Of a stretch of DNA of 25,947 bases, positions 1 through 8,700 are shown piece by piece. The translations under genes were made by a program, and so were the position numbers. This stretch comes from a virus: positions 1 to 25,947 of the IMG/VR virus record IMGVR_UViG_3300029893_000065. One strand, written 5' to 3'. How positions within the stretch are numbered: position 1 is the first letter of the stretch; each line of letters begins with the position of its first letter. A model generated the notes under the pieces. That model saw only the letters and a list, made by a program, of their open reading frames with translations. It was not told the origin of the DNA and ran no database searches.

Positions 1-53
1 GGATGAAGATTTCCACACCCCCCAGCGTGAAGGAGAGAGACAAGACCTCGTTA

Positions 54-62
54 AGTATAACA
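54..62 (-). promoter_or_regulatory. extended -10 promoter candidate leaving the window (TGTTATACT)
   Basis: TGT then TATACT begins two bases after the terminator T tract. It would start a new minus-strand unit running off the left edge. One mismatch to TATAAT and no clear -35. The remaining 50 bases at the edge show no gene. Confidence 0.4.
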
Positions 63-63
63 T

Positions 64-104
64 AAAAAAAAGGGACGAAGGTGGAGGATATCCACAATCG
101 TCCC
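64..104 (-). terminator. intrinsic terminator of the structural/lysis operon
   Basis: On the minus strand GGGACGA pairs with TCGTCCC. Inside it GTGGA pairs with TCCAC around a five-base loop. The stem is followed by eight consecutive T. This is the strongest intrinsic terminator seen here. It follows the last stop codon by 11 bases. Confidence 0.88.
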
Positions 105-115
105 CGAAGGAGATA

Positions 116-376
116 CTAGCAGTTCTTGCAGTTCTTACAGTCGCCCTTGCAGATTTTCTTCGCCTTGAGCCGTCTTGTCCGGAGAATATCCAGACAGAAG
201 TCCGAGACGAAGATCGGGGCTTTGCCGTCCGAGAGGAACTTGCCGTGAAGACATCGGGCGTAGTCGTCAATCTGCTCTGTCTCCATCCCCCTCTGCCTCC
301 GCAACGCCAGAATGAAGACCCCCTCGTCTGTCGTGTTCATCATCTCTGCCGTATCCGACACCATTCGCTTGTGCAT
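116..376 (-). CDS. small protein with C-terminal Cys cluster, 86 aa
   Basis: From ATG 376, chosen by its AAGGAG site, the product is 86 residues with a basic, helical body. It ends in ICKGDCKNCKNC, four Cys within eleven residues, suggesting a metal site or redox/disulfide role at the very C-terminus. It is the last gene of the operon, about 48 bases after the endolysin stop. The stop lies just before the terminator hairpin. Family unknown; it could be a lysis regulator or an unrelated moron. Confidence 0.6.
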   Translation of the reverse strand: MHKRMVSDTAEMMNTTDEGVFILALRRQRGMETEQIDDYARCLHGKFLSDGKAPIFVSDFCLDILRTRRLKAKKICKGDCKNCKNC

Positions 377-382
377 TGCCTT

Positions 383-388
383 CTCCTT
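383..388 (-). promoter_or_regulatory. strong Shine-Dalgarno deciding the start at 376
   Basis: AAGGAG lies six bases upstream of ATG 376, favouring it over a TTG at 418 in the same frame. Confidence 0.65.
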
Positions 389-424
389 TTGTAAAGAGCT
401 GTCCGCAGAACGCCTCAAATCGCT

Positions 425-1084
425 CTACGCACGGCTCATTAGGAAGATTATTTTCTTCAACAATTCTACCACCTCTTTCATCATCCCAATTTTGATATTC
501 AACACATCCAAAGTGAAACGATTCTCAAAGAAAGGAAACTCAAAAGCTCCGTAATATCCATTATTCTGGTTAATACCCCTGCCCGTGATGTCGCACATCT
601 TAATAGCCCAATGAAGATGATCCCCGCTAGAAAGCCCCGTGTTATCGGCAAACCCAATTCTGTCTCCGAATTTAATTGGTTTCCCATCGTAGATGTCAAT
701 TTTCTGCAAGTGCCAAAACCTTAATTTAACATAGCCGAAATACCCCTCTGGGTGGTTCTTGACCAGTCCTTTATAGTTGCCCTTTATTAGAACTTCTTTG
801 TCGGAATAAACATCCACCCCAATACCCCCGTGATAGTCAGATTCGGACTTTGCTTTCCATTCTACTTTCGGGAAGTCAGCAGGGAAATAAATTGGCTCAC
901 CTCGATAAGTTCTCCAGTCCTCTCCATTATGGCCTTTTAAACCTAACGCTGGGTAAAGTTCAATAGAATCAATACAAACTCCATTGACCTTGGTCTTTAC
1001 CTTGTTGTCTATGTCTATACAAGCATTGCTCTCCCCAAAACCTTGTGTCTTGTGGTTAGTTCTTGTTGGTCGGTATATTTTCAT
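425..1084 (-). CDS. M23-family peptidoglycan endopeptidase (endolysin), 219 aa
   Basis: M23 (LytM/lysostaphin-type) zinc peptidases cut peptidoglycan peptide bridges. The ligands are visible: H52 and D56 in GHNGED (HxxxD), and the H156-L-H158 pair in GDHLHWAI, with a further His at 125 (FWHL). A GFG turn at 15-17 precedes the core, as in the family. The first 170 residues form the catalytic domain. Residues about 175-219 are a short helical tail, perhaps for binding or oligomerisation. There is no signal peptide, so export would need a holin-like partner such as the gene at 3719-4027. A virion-associated role is an alternative. Confidence 0.85.
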   Translation of the reverse strand: MKIYRPTRTNHKTQGFGESNACIDIDNKVKTKVNGVCIDSIELYPALGLKGHNGEDWRTYRGEPIYFPADFPKVEWKAKSESDYHGGIGVDVYSDKEVLIKGNYKGLVKNHPEGYFGYVKLRFWHLQKIDIYDGKPIKFGDRIGFADNTGLSSGDHLHWAIKMCDITGRGINQNNGYYGAFEFPFFENRFTLDVLNIKIGMMKEVVELLKKIIFLMSRA

Positions 1085-3654
1085 ATTCTATTTCTTACTC
1101 TATTAAGGACTCTGTTTTTAACTCGGTGGCGGACTCTGCCTTTTTCCAAATCAGCCGTATCGCCAAATGACAATGAGACATACCCACCGCTCGCGCCCGT
1201 CTCTCCATTCCAGATTTCTATTTCGGCTGTCTCCGAGACCTCGTTGATGTTAAGGGTTAAAAATACTCTGGCATTTTGGTTGCTAGTTTTTCCAAAGACA
1301 GTCAGAGCGTCCCAAGTGCTAGAGTTATTCTCCCATTTTGAATTTTCTCCCAGAGTTCCATAGTCGGGGTGGTCGGGGATATACAGATGTTCAATGCCGT
1401 GATTTCCGGATGTGTATGCCGAAGCCCCGCAAGCAATTATCTTGTCGCTTCTGCCAGAGTTTATGCCGTCCCCCAAAAGTCCGTGGTAGCTCGTAATCCA
1501 AGCTCGGTGATTATCCGCTTCAATAATGATACATTTTTTGATATTTGAATTGGCGTAAATCGCCTGAAGAATCTCGTCTCTTTGATCCATATAGTCCAAT
1601 GCTTGAGTGCCGTCTGAACCCCAAAGGTCGGTGCGAGAAATTGCCGTGCCGGTAGAGTCAATGATGGATTGTCTCTTGTTTCGGTCGTGCTGTGTCATCG
1701 CATCAGGGCTTGAGATTACCAATAATGGTTTGGTTGTGTTTTGGATAAAGTCCAAAAGGTCGGCAAGTTGGTCAGGCCCCAGCATATCCTCATTCAAGGG
1801 GTCTCTATACATTCTGCATTGAATATGGGCGAACGCACATTTTGCGGTTTCGTTGAAATACCAGAAAACATCGTCTTCGGTGTAAGCGCTACCGCCAGCG
1901 TGATTACCGCTAGGAACTGAACCCAATTGATTAGAGGTGGATGCGGGCATTGAAGCTCTAAAGAGCTTATTCCAAGCGCCTACGAAGTTGTTATATTGCC
2001 AAGCGTGGAGTTTCCCCGTTCCTCGTCCATTAAATCCTACTCCGGGGAATATCATTTGTCCTGAAGTTCCCGCGACTGTTACGGTTCTATTAACCGTGAA
2101 AGTGTTAGAGGTCGGCACTGTCACCACTTCTATATTATGGTTTATGGCCGGAGTGGAGTTGGTATTCTCAAGGGTTACGATATCCCCTACTGATAAGCCG
2201 TGGTCTCCGTTCGTTGTTATGGTGACGCTTCCTGCCCCTGTGGAGATAGCCGTAATATCCAAATACATTGAGGGACATTCGTGGTCATCAATTTCAACGC
2301 AAACAGGCATATACCTTGCGAGCTGTTGGATCGGGTCGTCTTCACCCGCCCGCCTAAATTCCGTTAAAATGGTGTCTTCAGTTAGCTCTCCCTTTAAATT
2401 TTGTCCCCTTAGTTCAACATCAAGATACCCTATGTCTCCAATTATAAAACAGCCGTGAGCGTCCGAGTGGTCTCTCAGAGCCGTAGTAAGTCCCCAAGCG
2501 GGGTCGTTGTTCGCCCCTGTCGCTTTGCATCCCCCGTAAATGAATTTCATTTGGCTGGGAGTCGTGGAGCTTTTGGTTTTGAGTATCGCTGTCTCGGAGT
2601 TAAAGTCCACCGTGCTACCGAGAGGGTTAACCCTAACATTAGCTCTGGCGTAATATGTAGTATTCTCGTCTAGGTTGTCAATCTGGGTTGTCCTTCTGCC
2701 TGTTGAAGCGGAAGCCCTTGAAATTGTCTGGACAATGTTAGAAAAGTTAGCGTCTGTGGCAATCTCAAAACCAATCTGAAGTCCCGAAGTCGCCCTAAGC
2801 CACAAGTCCATATCGTAGTCCATTTTGATTTGAGCGGCTCTTTTCCCTGCTGTATTTGATGGGTATTCCGCTCCCCAAGAACATCCTAAATGTTTGAATT
2901 TCAAGGCATTAAAAGTGTCTGATACAGAGCCGTGCCAAGTTCCCCAACAAGATTTTCTGCCCCAAGTTTTGGTTTCGTTCCCGCCCGCAGAATCGGTATT
3001 TCCGGGAAATCTTATATTCTTTCTCGCGCCTCTAGTGCCTGAAGGGGTGAAAGTCGCATTAGTTATTACCTGTGTGAAATCGGTTGAAGGGTTTACATCC
3101 TCCATTTTTTTATCGGCTTTCCAAACATTCATTTGCCCTGCGGTGGCATTAACTCTAATCATCACGGTGCACCAAGTATCCACTGGCAATTTATCATTAG
3201 AAGCCCAAGTCGTATTGGAACCGCCTGTTATAGCCGAAGCCACCAGTCGGCCTCTATATGAACCGCCTGTTGAAGTGTGGTCTAAGGAGACAGATACAAT
3301 TCCCCCCGCCCCGTCATCAAGTCGGCTCTGGAAGAAGATAGCTTGACCTCCACCGCCAGCTTGAAAACCCGCGCCGAGGGCAACACGCACCTCAAAAAGC
3401 TCCACCCAGTCCATTGAAAAATCATCGCTTGCCATTCCGTTTTGGCTTGCGGATTCGTGTAATCTCTCGTAAGCCGCTATTGTGCCTGAAGAAGAATCAG
3501 CTAGAGCACAACTCCTATTAGCATCATCTGGGTCGTCTACACGGCTAAAACCCGCACCTGGCCCATTGGGGCCATATTTATTACGGCCGGGGGTTGTTCT
3601 TCCGGTTTCCTCTGGTCTGGCTAAACCTATTTGACCTGTTGTTGGACAAGACAT
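1081..3654 (-). CDS. PhoD-like phosphoesterase fused to tail-type beta domains, 857 aa
   Basis: Domain order: a Gly/Pro-rich N-terminus; a LamG/concanavalin-like region (about 50-250); a fibronectin-III-like domain (about 270-360, ENTTYYARANVRV); then a metallophosphoesterase core. The core shows GDIGYLD (406-412), DDHE (456-459) and EADNHR (712-717), matching PhoD-type metal ligands. A small beta domain (about 466-540) like phage FCCH repeats interrupts it. The C-terminus carries an N-R-V repeat tail. PhoD enzymes cleave phosphodiesters, including wall teichoic acids, so this tail protein may degrade a host surface polymer. The stop overlaps the endolysin start as ATGA. Confidence 0.7.
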   Translation of the reverse strand: MSCPTTGQIGLARPEETGRTTPGRNKYGPNGPGAGFSRVDDPDDANRSCALADSSSGTIAAYERLHESASQNGMASDDFSMDWVELFEVRVALGAGFQAGGGGQAIFFQSRLDDGAGGIVSVSLDHTSTGGSYRGRLVASAITGGSNTTWASNDKLPVDTWCTVMIRVNATAGQMNVWKADKKMEDVNPSTDFTQVITNATFTPSGTRGARKNIRFPGNTDSAGGNETKTWGRKSCWGTWHGSVSDTFNALKFKHLGCSWGAEYPSNTAGKRAAQIKMDYDMDLWLRATSGLQIGFEIATDANFSNIVQTISRASASTGRRTTQIDNLDENTTYYARANVRVNPLGSTVDFNSETAILKTKSSTTPSQMKFIYGGCKATGANNDPAWGLTTALRDHSDAHGCFIIGDIGYLDVELRGQNLKGELTEDTILTEFRRAGEDDPIQQLARYMPVCVEIDDHECPSMYLDITAISTGAGSVTITTNGDHGLSVGDIVTLENTNSTPAINHNIEVVTVPTSNTFTVNRTVTVAGTSGQMIFPGVGFNGRGTGKLHAWQYNNFVGAWNKLFRASMPASTSNQLGSVPSGNHAGGSAYTEDDVFWYFNETAKCAFAHIQCRMYRDPLNEDMLGPDQLADLLDFIQNTTKPLLVISSPDAMTQHDRNKRQSIIDSTGTAISRTDLWGSDGTQALDYMDQRDEILQAIYANSNIKKCIIIEADNHRAWITSYHGLLGDGINSGRSDKIIACGASAYTSGNHGIEHLYIPDHPDYGTLGENSKWENNSSTWDALTVFGKTSNQNARVFLTLNINEVSETAEIEIWNGETGASGGYVSLSFGDTADLEKGRVRHRVKNRVLNRVRNRI

Positions 3655-3671
3655 ATTAAAATACTACTTTA

Positions 3672-3699
3672 ATTATAATCGCAATTCCCGCCGAGACAA
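3672..3699 (-). promoter_or_regulatory. promoter candidate before the PhoD adhesin (TTGTCT-16-TATAAT)
   Basis: A perfect TATAAT lies in the 64-base gap upstream of the 857-residue gene, with TTGTCT 16 bases before it. The leader would be about ten bases. It may only supplement read-through from upstream. Confidence 0.3.
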
Positions 3700-3718
3700 G
3701 TGTAGAAATTAACACCTC

Positions 3719-4027
3719 TCATTTTAAAAATGATTTAATTGATATTAAAGCACCGACTAATGCTGTAATGGTAATGGCTGTCCACAATAACGCTCCCCGT
3801 AAAAGCCCCATTCCTTTGATGCCTAGAATGAATTTTTTTATATTATCTTTTTCTTCTAAAATAAACCCAACATCTTTCATGTGAGAGTCAAATCTTTCGA
3901 TATGGTCTTCTTGGGCTTTACGGAGTGAGATAATTTCTTCTGTCTGTTTGTCTATTTTGCCGTTGATAGTGGTTTGAATTGTATTCCGCACGGCCTCAAT
4001 AATTTCTTGTTTTTCTCTCTCGTTCAT
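3719..4027 (-). CDS. holin-like membrane protein, 102 aa
   Basis: Residues 1-60 form a charged helix (MNEREKQEIIEAVRNTIQTT...). GLLRGALLWTAITITALVGALISI (about 74-97) is a transmembrane segment with a short basic tail. This charged-helix-plus-membrane-span layout resembles haemolysin XhlA-like and class III-type phage membrane proteins. It lies two genes upstream of the endolysin. Holin function is inferred from topology and context only; a tail-associated membrane protein is an alternative. Confidence 0.5.
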   Translation of the reverse strand: MNEREKQEIIEAVRNTIQTTINGKIDKQTEEIISLRKAQEDHIERFDSHMKDVGFILEEKDNIKKFILGIKGMGLLRGALLWTAITITALVGALISIKSFLK

Positions 4028-4240
4028 TTATCTATCCCTTAAATCGTAAAAGGGCAAACTATTATCTGTTAAATGTTTCAGAAAATCATCTTGCGAAATC
4101 TCCGAAGTCATATCGTAAAATATCGCGGGGTTCTTTTTGCCGCTCCGCCCGTCCCAATCCCAACCGACCCCCCACTTGCCTTTTAGGACAATACCAACCT
4201 GATAAATTATTTGTATGCCTAATCTATTTTCGTTTTTCAT
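4028..4240 (-). CDS. hypothetical small protein, 70 aa
   Basis: A 70-residue protein with KGKWGVGWDWDGRSGKKNPAIFYDM, an aromatic Gly-rich core, and a short C-terminal helix ending LRDR. No signal or membrane segment. It abuts the holin-like gene with no gap (TAAATG). Function unknown. The position suggests a tail or lysis accessory. Confidence 0.5.
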   Translation of the reverse strand: MKNENRLGIQIIYQVGIVLKGKWGVGWDWDGRSGKKNPAIFYDMTSEISQDDFLKHLTDNSLPFYDLRDR

Positions 4241-5745
4241 CTTGTTTGATATAAGCCAGCGTAATCAATTTCAAATGTTTTAGTGCCGTTGGCTCCGGTT
4301 TCCGTTCTGTAAATCCAAGAATAAAATCCTGATGGAATATTCGCTGAAATTGTATTGACTAGATTATCGTTTATGTAAAATCTGACTTCGCTGTCGTCTA
4401 ATTCTATCTTGAAATCATAAAAGGTTAAATCGGCTACGGCTATGCCAGTGTCTTGGTTGGTTGTCCCGCTTCCGTCTCTACATATAGCCCTGATGTTTGT
4501 TTCGCCTGTAAGTTGCGCGAAGAATACTCCTTGCGTATCGGAAATGTCTGTTCCAGCGTTCGCTCTAAAGCCCCAAATCCTCTCCACATCGGCAACCGAA
4601 TCAAAACGAAGTCGGGAATAAAATACTCCGTCATTATCTTTATGCCACATCCTTGCTCCGATGTCTTGGATATTCCCTGTGGTGGTTCTGCCTCTGATTA
4701 AAATTCCATTGGCTATATCTTCTTTGATGCCTATTGTTGAACCAATGGCGGCGGTGGTAGAAAATCCAAATCTTCCGGCATCTGTGGTAGAGAAGAAGTC
4801 AGAGAATAAATGCGGATCGTATGTGAAGATGTTTTTGAATCTTAAAGGTGTTTCACCTGAAACCCTGCCGATGTTTATTGTTTTGTCGGTTGCAGGCAGG
4901 ACATCAGTGTCTATGTCAAGGTTCTCGACTTTGACCAGTTTTGAGTCCTTCGGCTCTATATGGTCATCGCCGTCAGGTTGCCAGAGAGAGGCGTCGCCAC
5001 CATTTATCGTTAAAGTTGGTCTGCCATTTGTCAGGGTATAAGATATCGTGACATTATCTCCCCCCACGAAGTCCAGTTGTCTAATCCAGCCACGATCAAT
5101 CCCCCCGACAATAAGTTTCAGTCCTAATGTCCCGCCAATGGGTAATTTTCCTGTTCTTATTTGCTTCTCAAACTCCTCTAAACCCTTAATGGCTTTTTTA
5201 TCTAGTCTTTCATCTCCGGTTAGGGTCTCAAGCTTGTCCCTTGTTTCTTCGGGAGTTTCTTTGATTTTAATTAAGGTTTTAAATTCAGCTTTTAGTTCAG
5301 AAGCCAGTCGTTCCGCCCGCATTCCTATCACTTCGCTTGCTGAAGACAGGGTTTCATTCCTGATATCTTCCAGAAGCGCGTTTACTTCTTTTTTATGTTC
5401 CGTAAGAAATGACTTAAAACTGTCAAGACTTCTTTTAAGTTCGGGGCGGAATTTATCAATTCCAATTTCAACTTTTTTCTCCGCCTGACTTACTGATTCT
5501 TCTTTTGCTTTTCTTACAAATTCCTTTAAAGATTTCTCAATTTCTTTTAAGTTTTCAATCTCCAAGAGAAGTTCGTCTCTCAATCTCTCGTTCAGTCCAA
5601 AAGTTTCCTTGCCTAATTTAGCCGTTAAATCCTTGAGTTTTTCGTCAAACTCTTTTCGGGTTTCCCGGATAATCTTAAGAACCGAAACAAAAGCTAAAGT
5701 TGTTTCCTTTATTTCTGGTGATATTCTTTCTTGCGTTTTAGGCAT
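4237..5745 (-). CDS. tail fibre / receptor-binding protein, 502 aa
   Basis: Residues about 10-190 form a Lys/Glu coiled coil, suited to a trimeric shaft. Next come a small beta domain (about 205-250) and a DKTINIGRVSGETPLRFKNIF motif, like the register segments of phage fibres. The C-terminal domain (about 320-502) is concanavalin/LamG-like (YDFKIELDDSEVRFYINDNLV; GTKTFEIDYAGLYQTR), which often binds glycans. A host-recognition fibre is likely. The sugar bound cannot be predicted. The stop overlaps the next start as ATGA. Confidence 0.65.
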   Translation of the reverse strand: MPKTQERISPEIKETTLAFVSVLKIIRETRKEFDEKLKDLTAKLGKETFGLNERLRDELLLEIENLKEIEKSLKEFVRKAKEESVSQAEKKVEIGIDKFRPELKRSLDSFKSFLTEHKKEVNALLEDIRNETLSSASEVIGMRAERLASELKAEFKTLIKIKETPEETRDKLETLTGDERLDKKAIKGLEEFEKQIRTGKLPIGGTLGLKLIVGGIDRGWIRQLDFVGGDNVTISYTLTNGRPTLTINGGDASLWQPDGDDHIEPKDSKLVKVENLDIDTDVLPATDKTINIGRVSGETPLRFKNIFTYDPHLFSDFFSTTDAGRFGFSTTAAIGSTIGIKEDIANGILIRGRTTTGNIQDIGARMWHKDNDGVFYSRLRFDSVADVERIWGFRANAGTDISDTQGVFFAQLTGETNIRAICRDGSGTTNQDTGIAVADLTFYDFKIELDDSEVRFYINDNLVNTISANIPSGFYSWIYRTETGANGTKTFEIDYAGLYQTR

Positions 5746-5771
5746 AAGTGTGATAGGGTTAGGGGGATGAG

Positions 5772-8700
5772 TTATCTCTTAGTGTTTATATATTCTAACA
5801 CTTCTTCGGCTGTCATTAATCTGTAAACTTTAAAATCAAACATCAATTCTTCAGCCTCTTTTCTTGTGATTATTCCTTGTCTAACTGCGTTGCCGATTGC
5901 AATATCTATGGGAGTAAAGAAATTGTGCATGTCATTATCAACCAGCATTAAGTTTTTATCTGCAGTGTTTCCGCCTGCTTTTACAGGGACAATATGTTCT
6001 AGTTTCCAATTGCCTGCCTCACTCCAAGGAATACCCTGTTGTGCCATCAGAGTCCTTTTATACTCCTGCGACCCGCCTTGGTCTCTGAAATCTATCCCAT
6101 AAAATCTCTGAAGTTCTACCAAATTGCCTTCAACAATTCCTAATCTTTCCTTAGTAAATAAAGCCTTGAAAGCATTGCCGGGGTCTTTGGTAAATGCCTT
6201 GGCATAGTCAGAAATTAATCCCAATTTACTTCTACCATAGGCATCTTCAACCTTTTTAGGTTTCAAAGAATCACCCATTATCTCTTTTACTCTCTCATAC
6301 GCTTTATACTCCTCGTCAGTCAGAGCATCTACCACCGCTTGCGCCTCATCCATTCTTCCTTGCAGAATAAGCTCTTGGTTAGACTTAACAATAGGAAGCA
6401 TTTGTATCTGAAGTTTTGAAGTGTCTCGCCTCTTATCAGCCGCTTTAAGTTTTTTGTAAACCTCATAATCCTCGTCTGAAAGCGCCTCCACAATAGCTTG
6501 AGCTTCATCATCTTTACCCTCCTCTAAAAGCATCTGTGCGGTTTCGTATAAAGGCGTAATCCTCCTCACATCGCTAGTTTTTTGAAATTTTTGTTGCTTA
6601 TCTAGTTTCTCTCGTTCATTGTAAAAAAGTGAATTTAAAACTTCTTCCTCGTCTCGGTCTTTATAGAATCTACTTAAAACTGGCAATTCTCTTGCAGGGA
6701 TTTCTTCTCCGGTAGAGACACTTATAAGAGTATTTACTATCTTTTCTAGGGAACGTCCAACACCACCCATATATTGTCTGGTTGCGTATACTATATCTGC
6801 AGGAGAAATTTCAATCCTTCCGTTTGAACTCTCGGAAAGTTTTTCAGTAATTTCAATAGCGGTTTTTCCCATTAAAGTATTTTCCAATGACTTAAAATAT
6901 TTGGTTGAATCAGGGGCATCAGGGTCATAATCAGGTTTGATTTGATTACCATACCAAGCTCTGTTTCTTGAAATTTCCATCGGGGTTTTGAGAATGGTCG
7001 GAGTTACAGTGTTCAGAATATCTTCATCTCCTGCCAAAGGATTATACGATTCCAAAACTGAAGTCATCACGCCTTGCATAGCGTCCATAAATTCTCCGTG
7101 TCCATCCACAGCATCATAGGTATATTCCAAAGCGATTTTAATAGGTCTCAGTCCCCAAGCGGTGGGTATTGTTATGTATTTAACTGTCTCATCATCAGTC
7201 GGAAGCATAAGAGTAAAATTAGCCGCCCGGTCAAATTTGCTTATCTTATCCCTCCAATCGGGATCAACACTGCTATTCCATTCATTTATAGCGTAAACGG
7301 TAGTTCCGACAGTTCCTACCACCGCTCCGGCTACTTTGGGATTTTTCATAGCCCGGAGCATTTTAGTCGTTCCTTGAATAGAAGCATTAGAAAACATATA
7401 CAGTCCGTTGATTATCGGCCCGGCTGTGCCTTTCTTGTTGAAGTTCACCGAAGATTCTTTAGCTAAAAAAGCCGCTTGCTTCCTTGAAGCGCCGTTTTCT
7501 AAAGCTGTTTTATACGCAGTTAAGCGAGTAGCATCTTCAAATAATGTATTCCACTTATCAACCACTTCAACCATCTTAACTGCCGCTTGGCGAGTATTAC
7601 TCCTATTTAATGCTCGGATAGATTCAATATCAACTTTGACCTTCTCACGAGTTGAAAGAGCGAGACCACCGGTAGTTCCTCCGTCTTCTTTCATTTGCTT
7701 GTATAACCTTGCCCCCGGAGTGTCTTTACCTAACAGAAATTCACCCACTGCTTTTTTACTCTCAAAGATTTGTTTTTTTCCAGCGCTCAACGCTTCTCTA
7801 AATCCCCTGCGATTGGCAACTTCAACCATCATTTCTTGGGAGTCCCTGATAAAATTTGATATCGCAAACTCATAATTAAATCTAGTATGAAGTCCGGAAT
7901 AAAGTCTGGTAATAAAAGCTATTCCTCTCATTAAAGCAGGAACTTTCTCAACATTTACACCCTTTAAAGCAACGGCTAGACGAGGGTCGTTTATTTTAAG
8001 ATAAACAGGTTTGCCTTTTTCTCTTAATACTAAAACAGACGGATCAGTTATTTCTTTGAATATAACCTTCCCTTCTTCTCCAACTTTAGCAAATGTCCTA
8101 CCTAGAGCTTGGGGCGAAATTTCTTCAAAAAGTCCTAATGCTTTATGCTCCCGTGCAAATCTAAGCGTAGTCAAGTCAACCAAGTTCTTTTCGGCTCTGG
8201 CGATCGCAGATTCAACATTGGCGGCGACATTGGTTAAAATATCCGCCACGGGTTTATCGCTTCCAACAGCTCGTCTTATCCCTGTTCCTCTTACATCAAA
8301 TCCTCTGCCTGATAAGATATCCACAATATCATCTGTCTGTGATAAAACTCTTTGAAGAGGGATGTGGTTCTTATATGTTTTGGTTAAGGTGTCAAAAAGC
8401 TCTTGACTTATAACTTCGGCATCTAAAAGAATGTTTAGAGTTTGTTTATTTAATTCATCAATCTGTCCGGCAATCTTGTCTATTTGAACTTTATGAGGCG
8501 AATTTGCTAGTGTGTCTAAAATCTGCTTGGCTTCTTTATTTGTAAGTCCAGCCGCTCCGTCTCCTAATCTAGCGTTTCTTTCCAAAGCGTGCCTTGCGTG
8601 GAGAAAGCTGTCCACCTCAGTTTTGAGAACATCGTCCTTGATTTTTAGAGTTTTAGCGGTTTTTAATATGTCTGAATCAATTTTTGTTACTATCCCCTTT

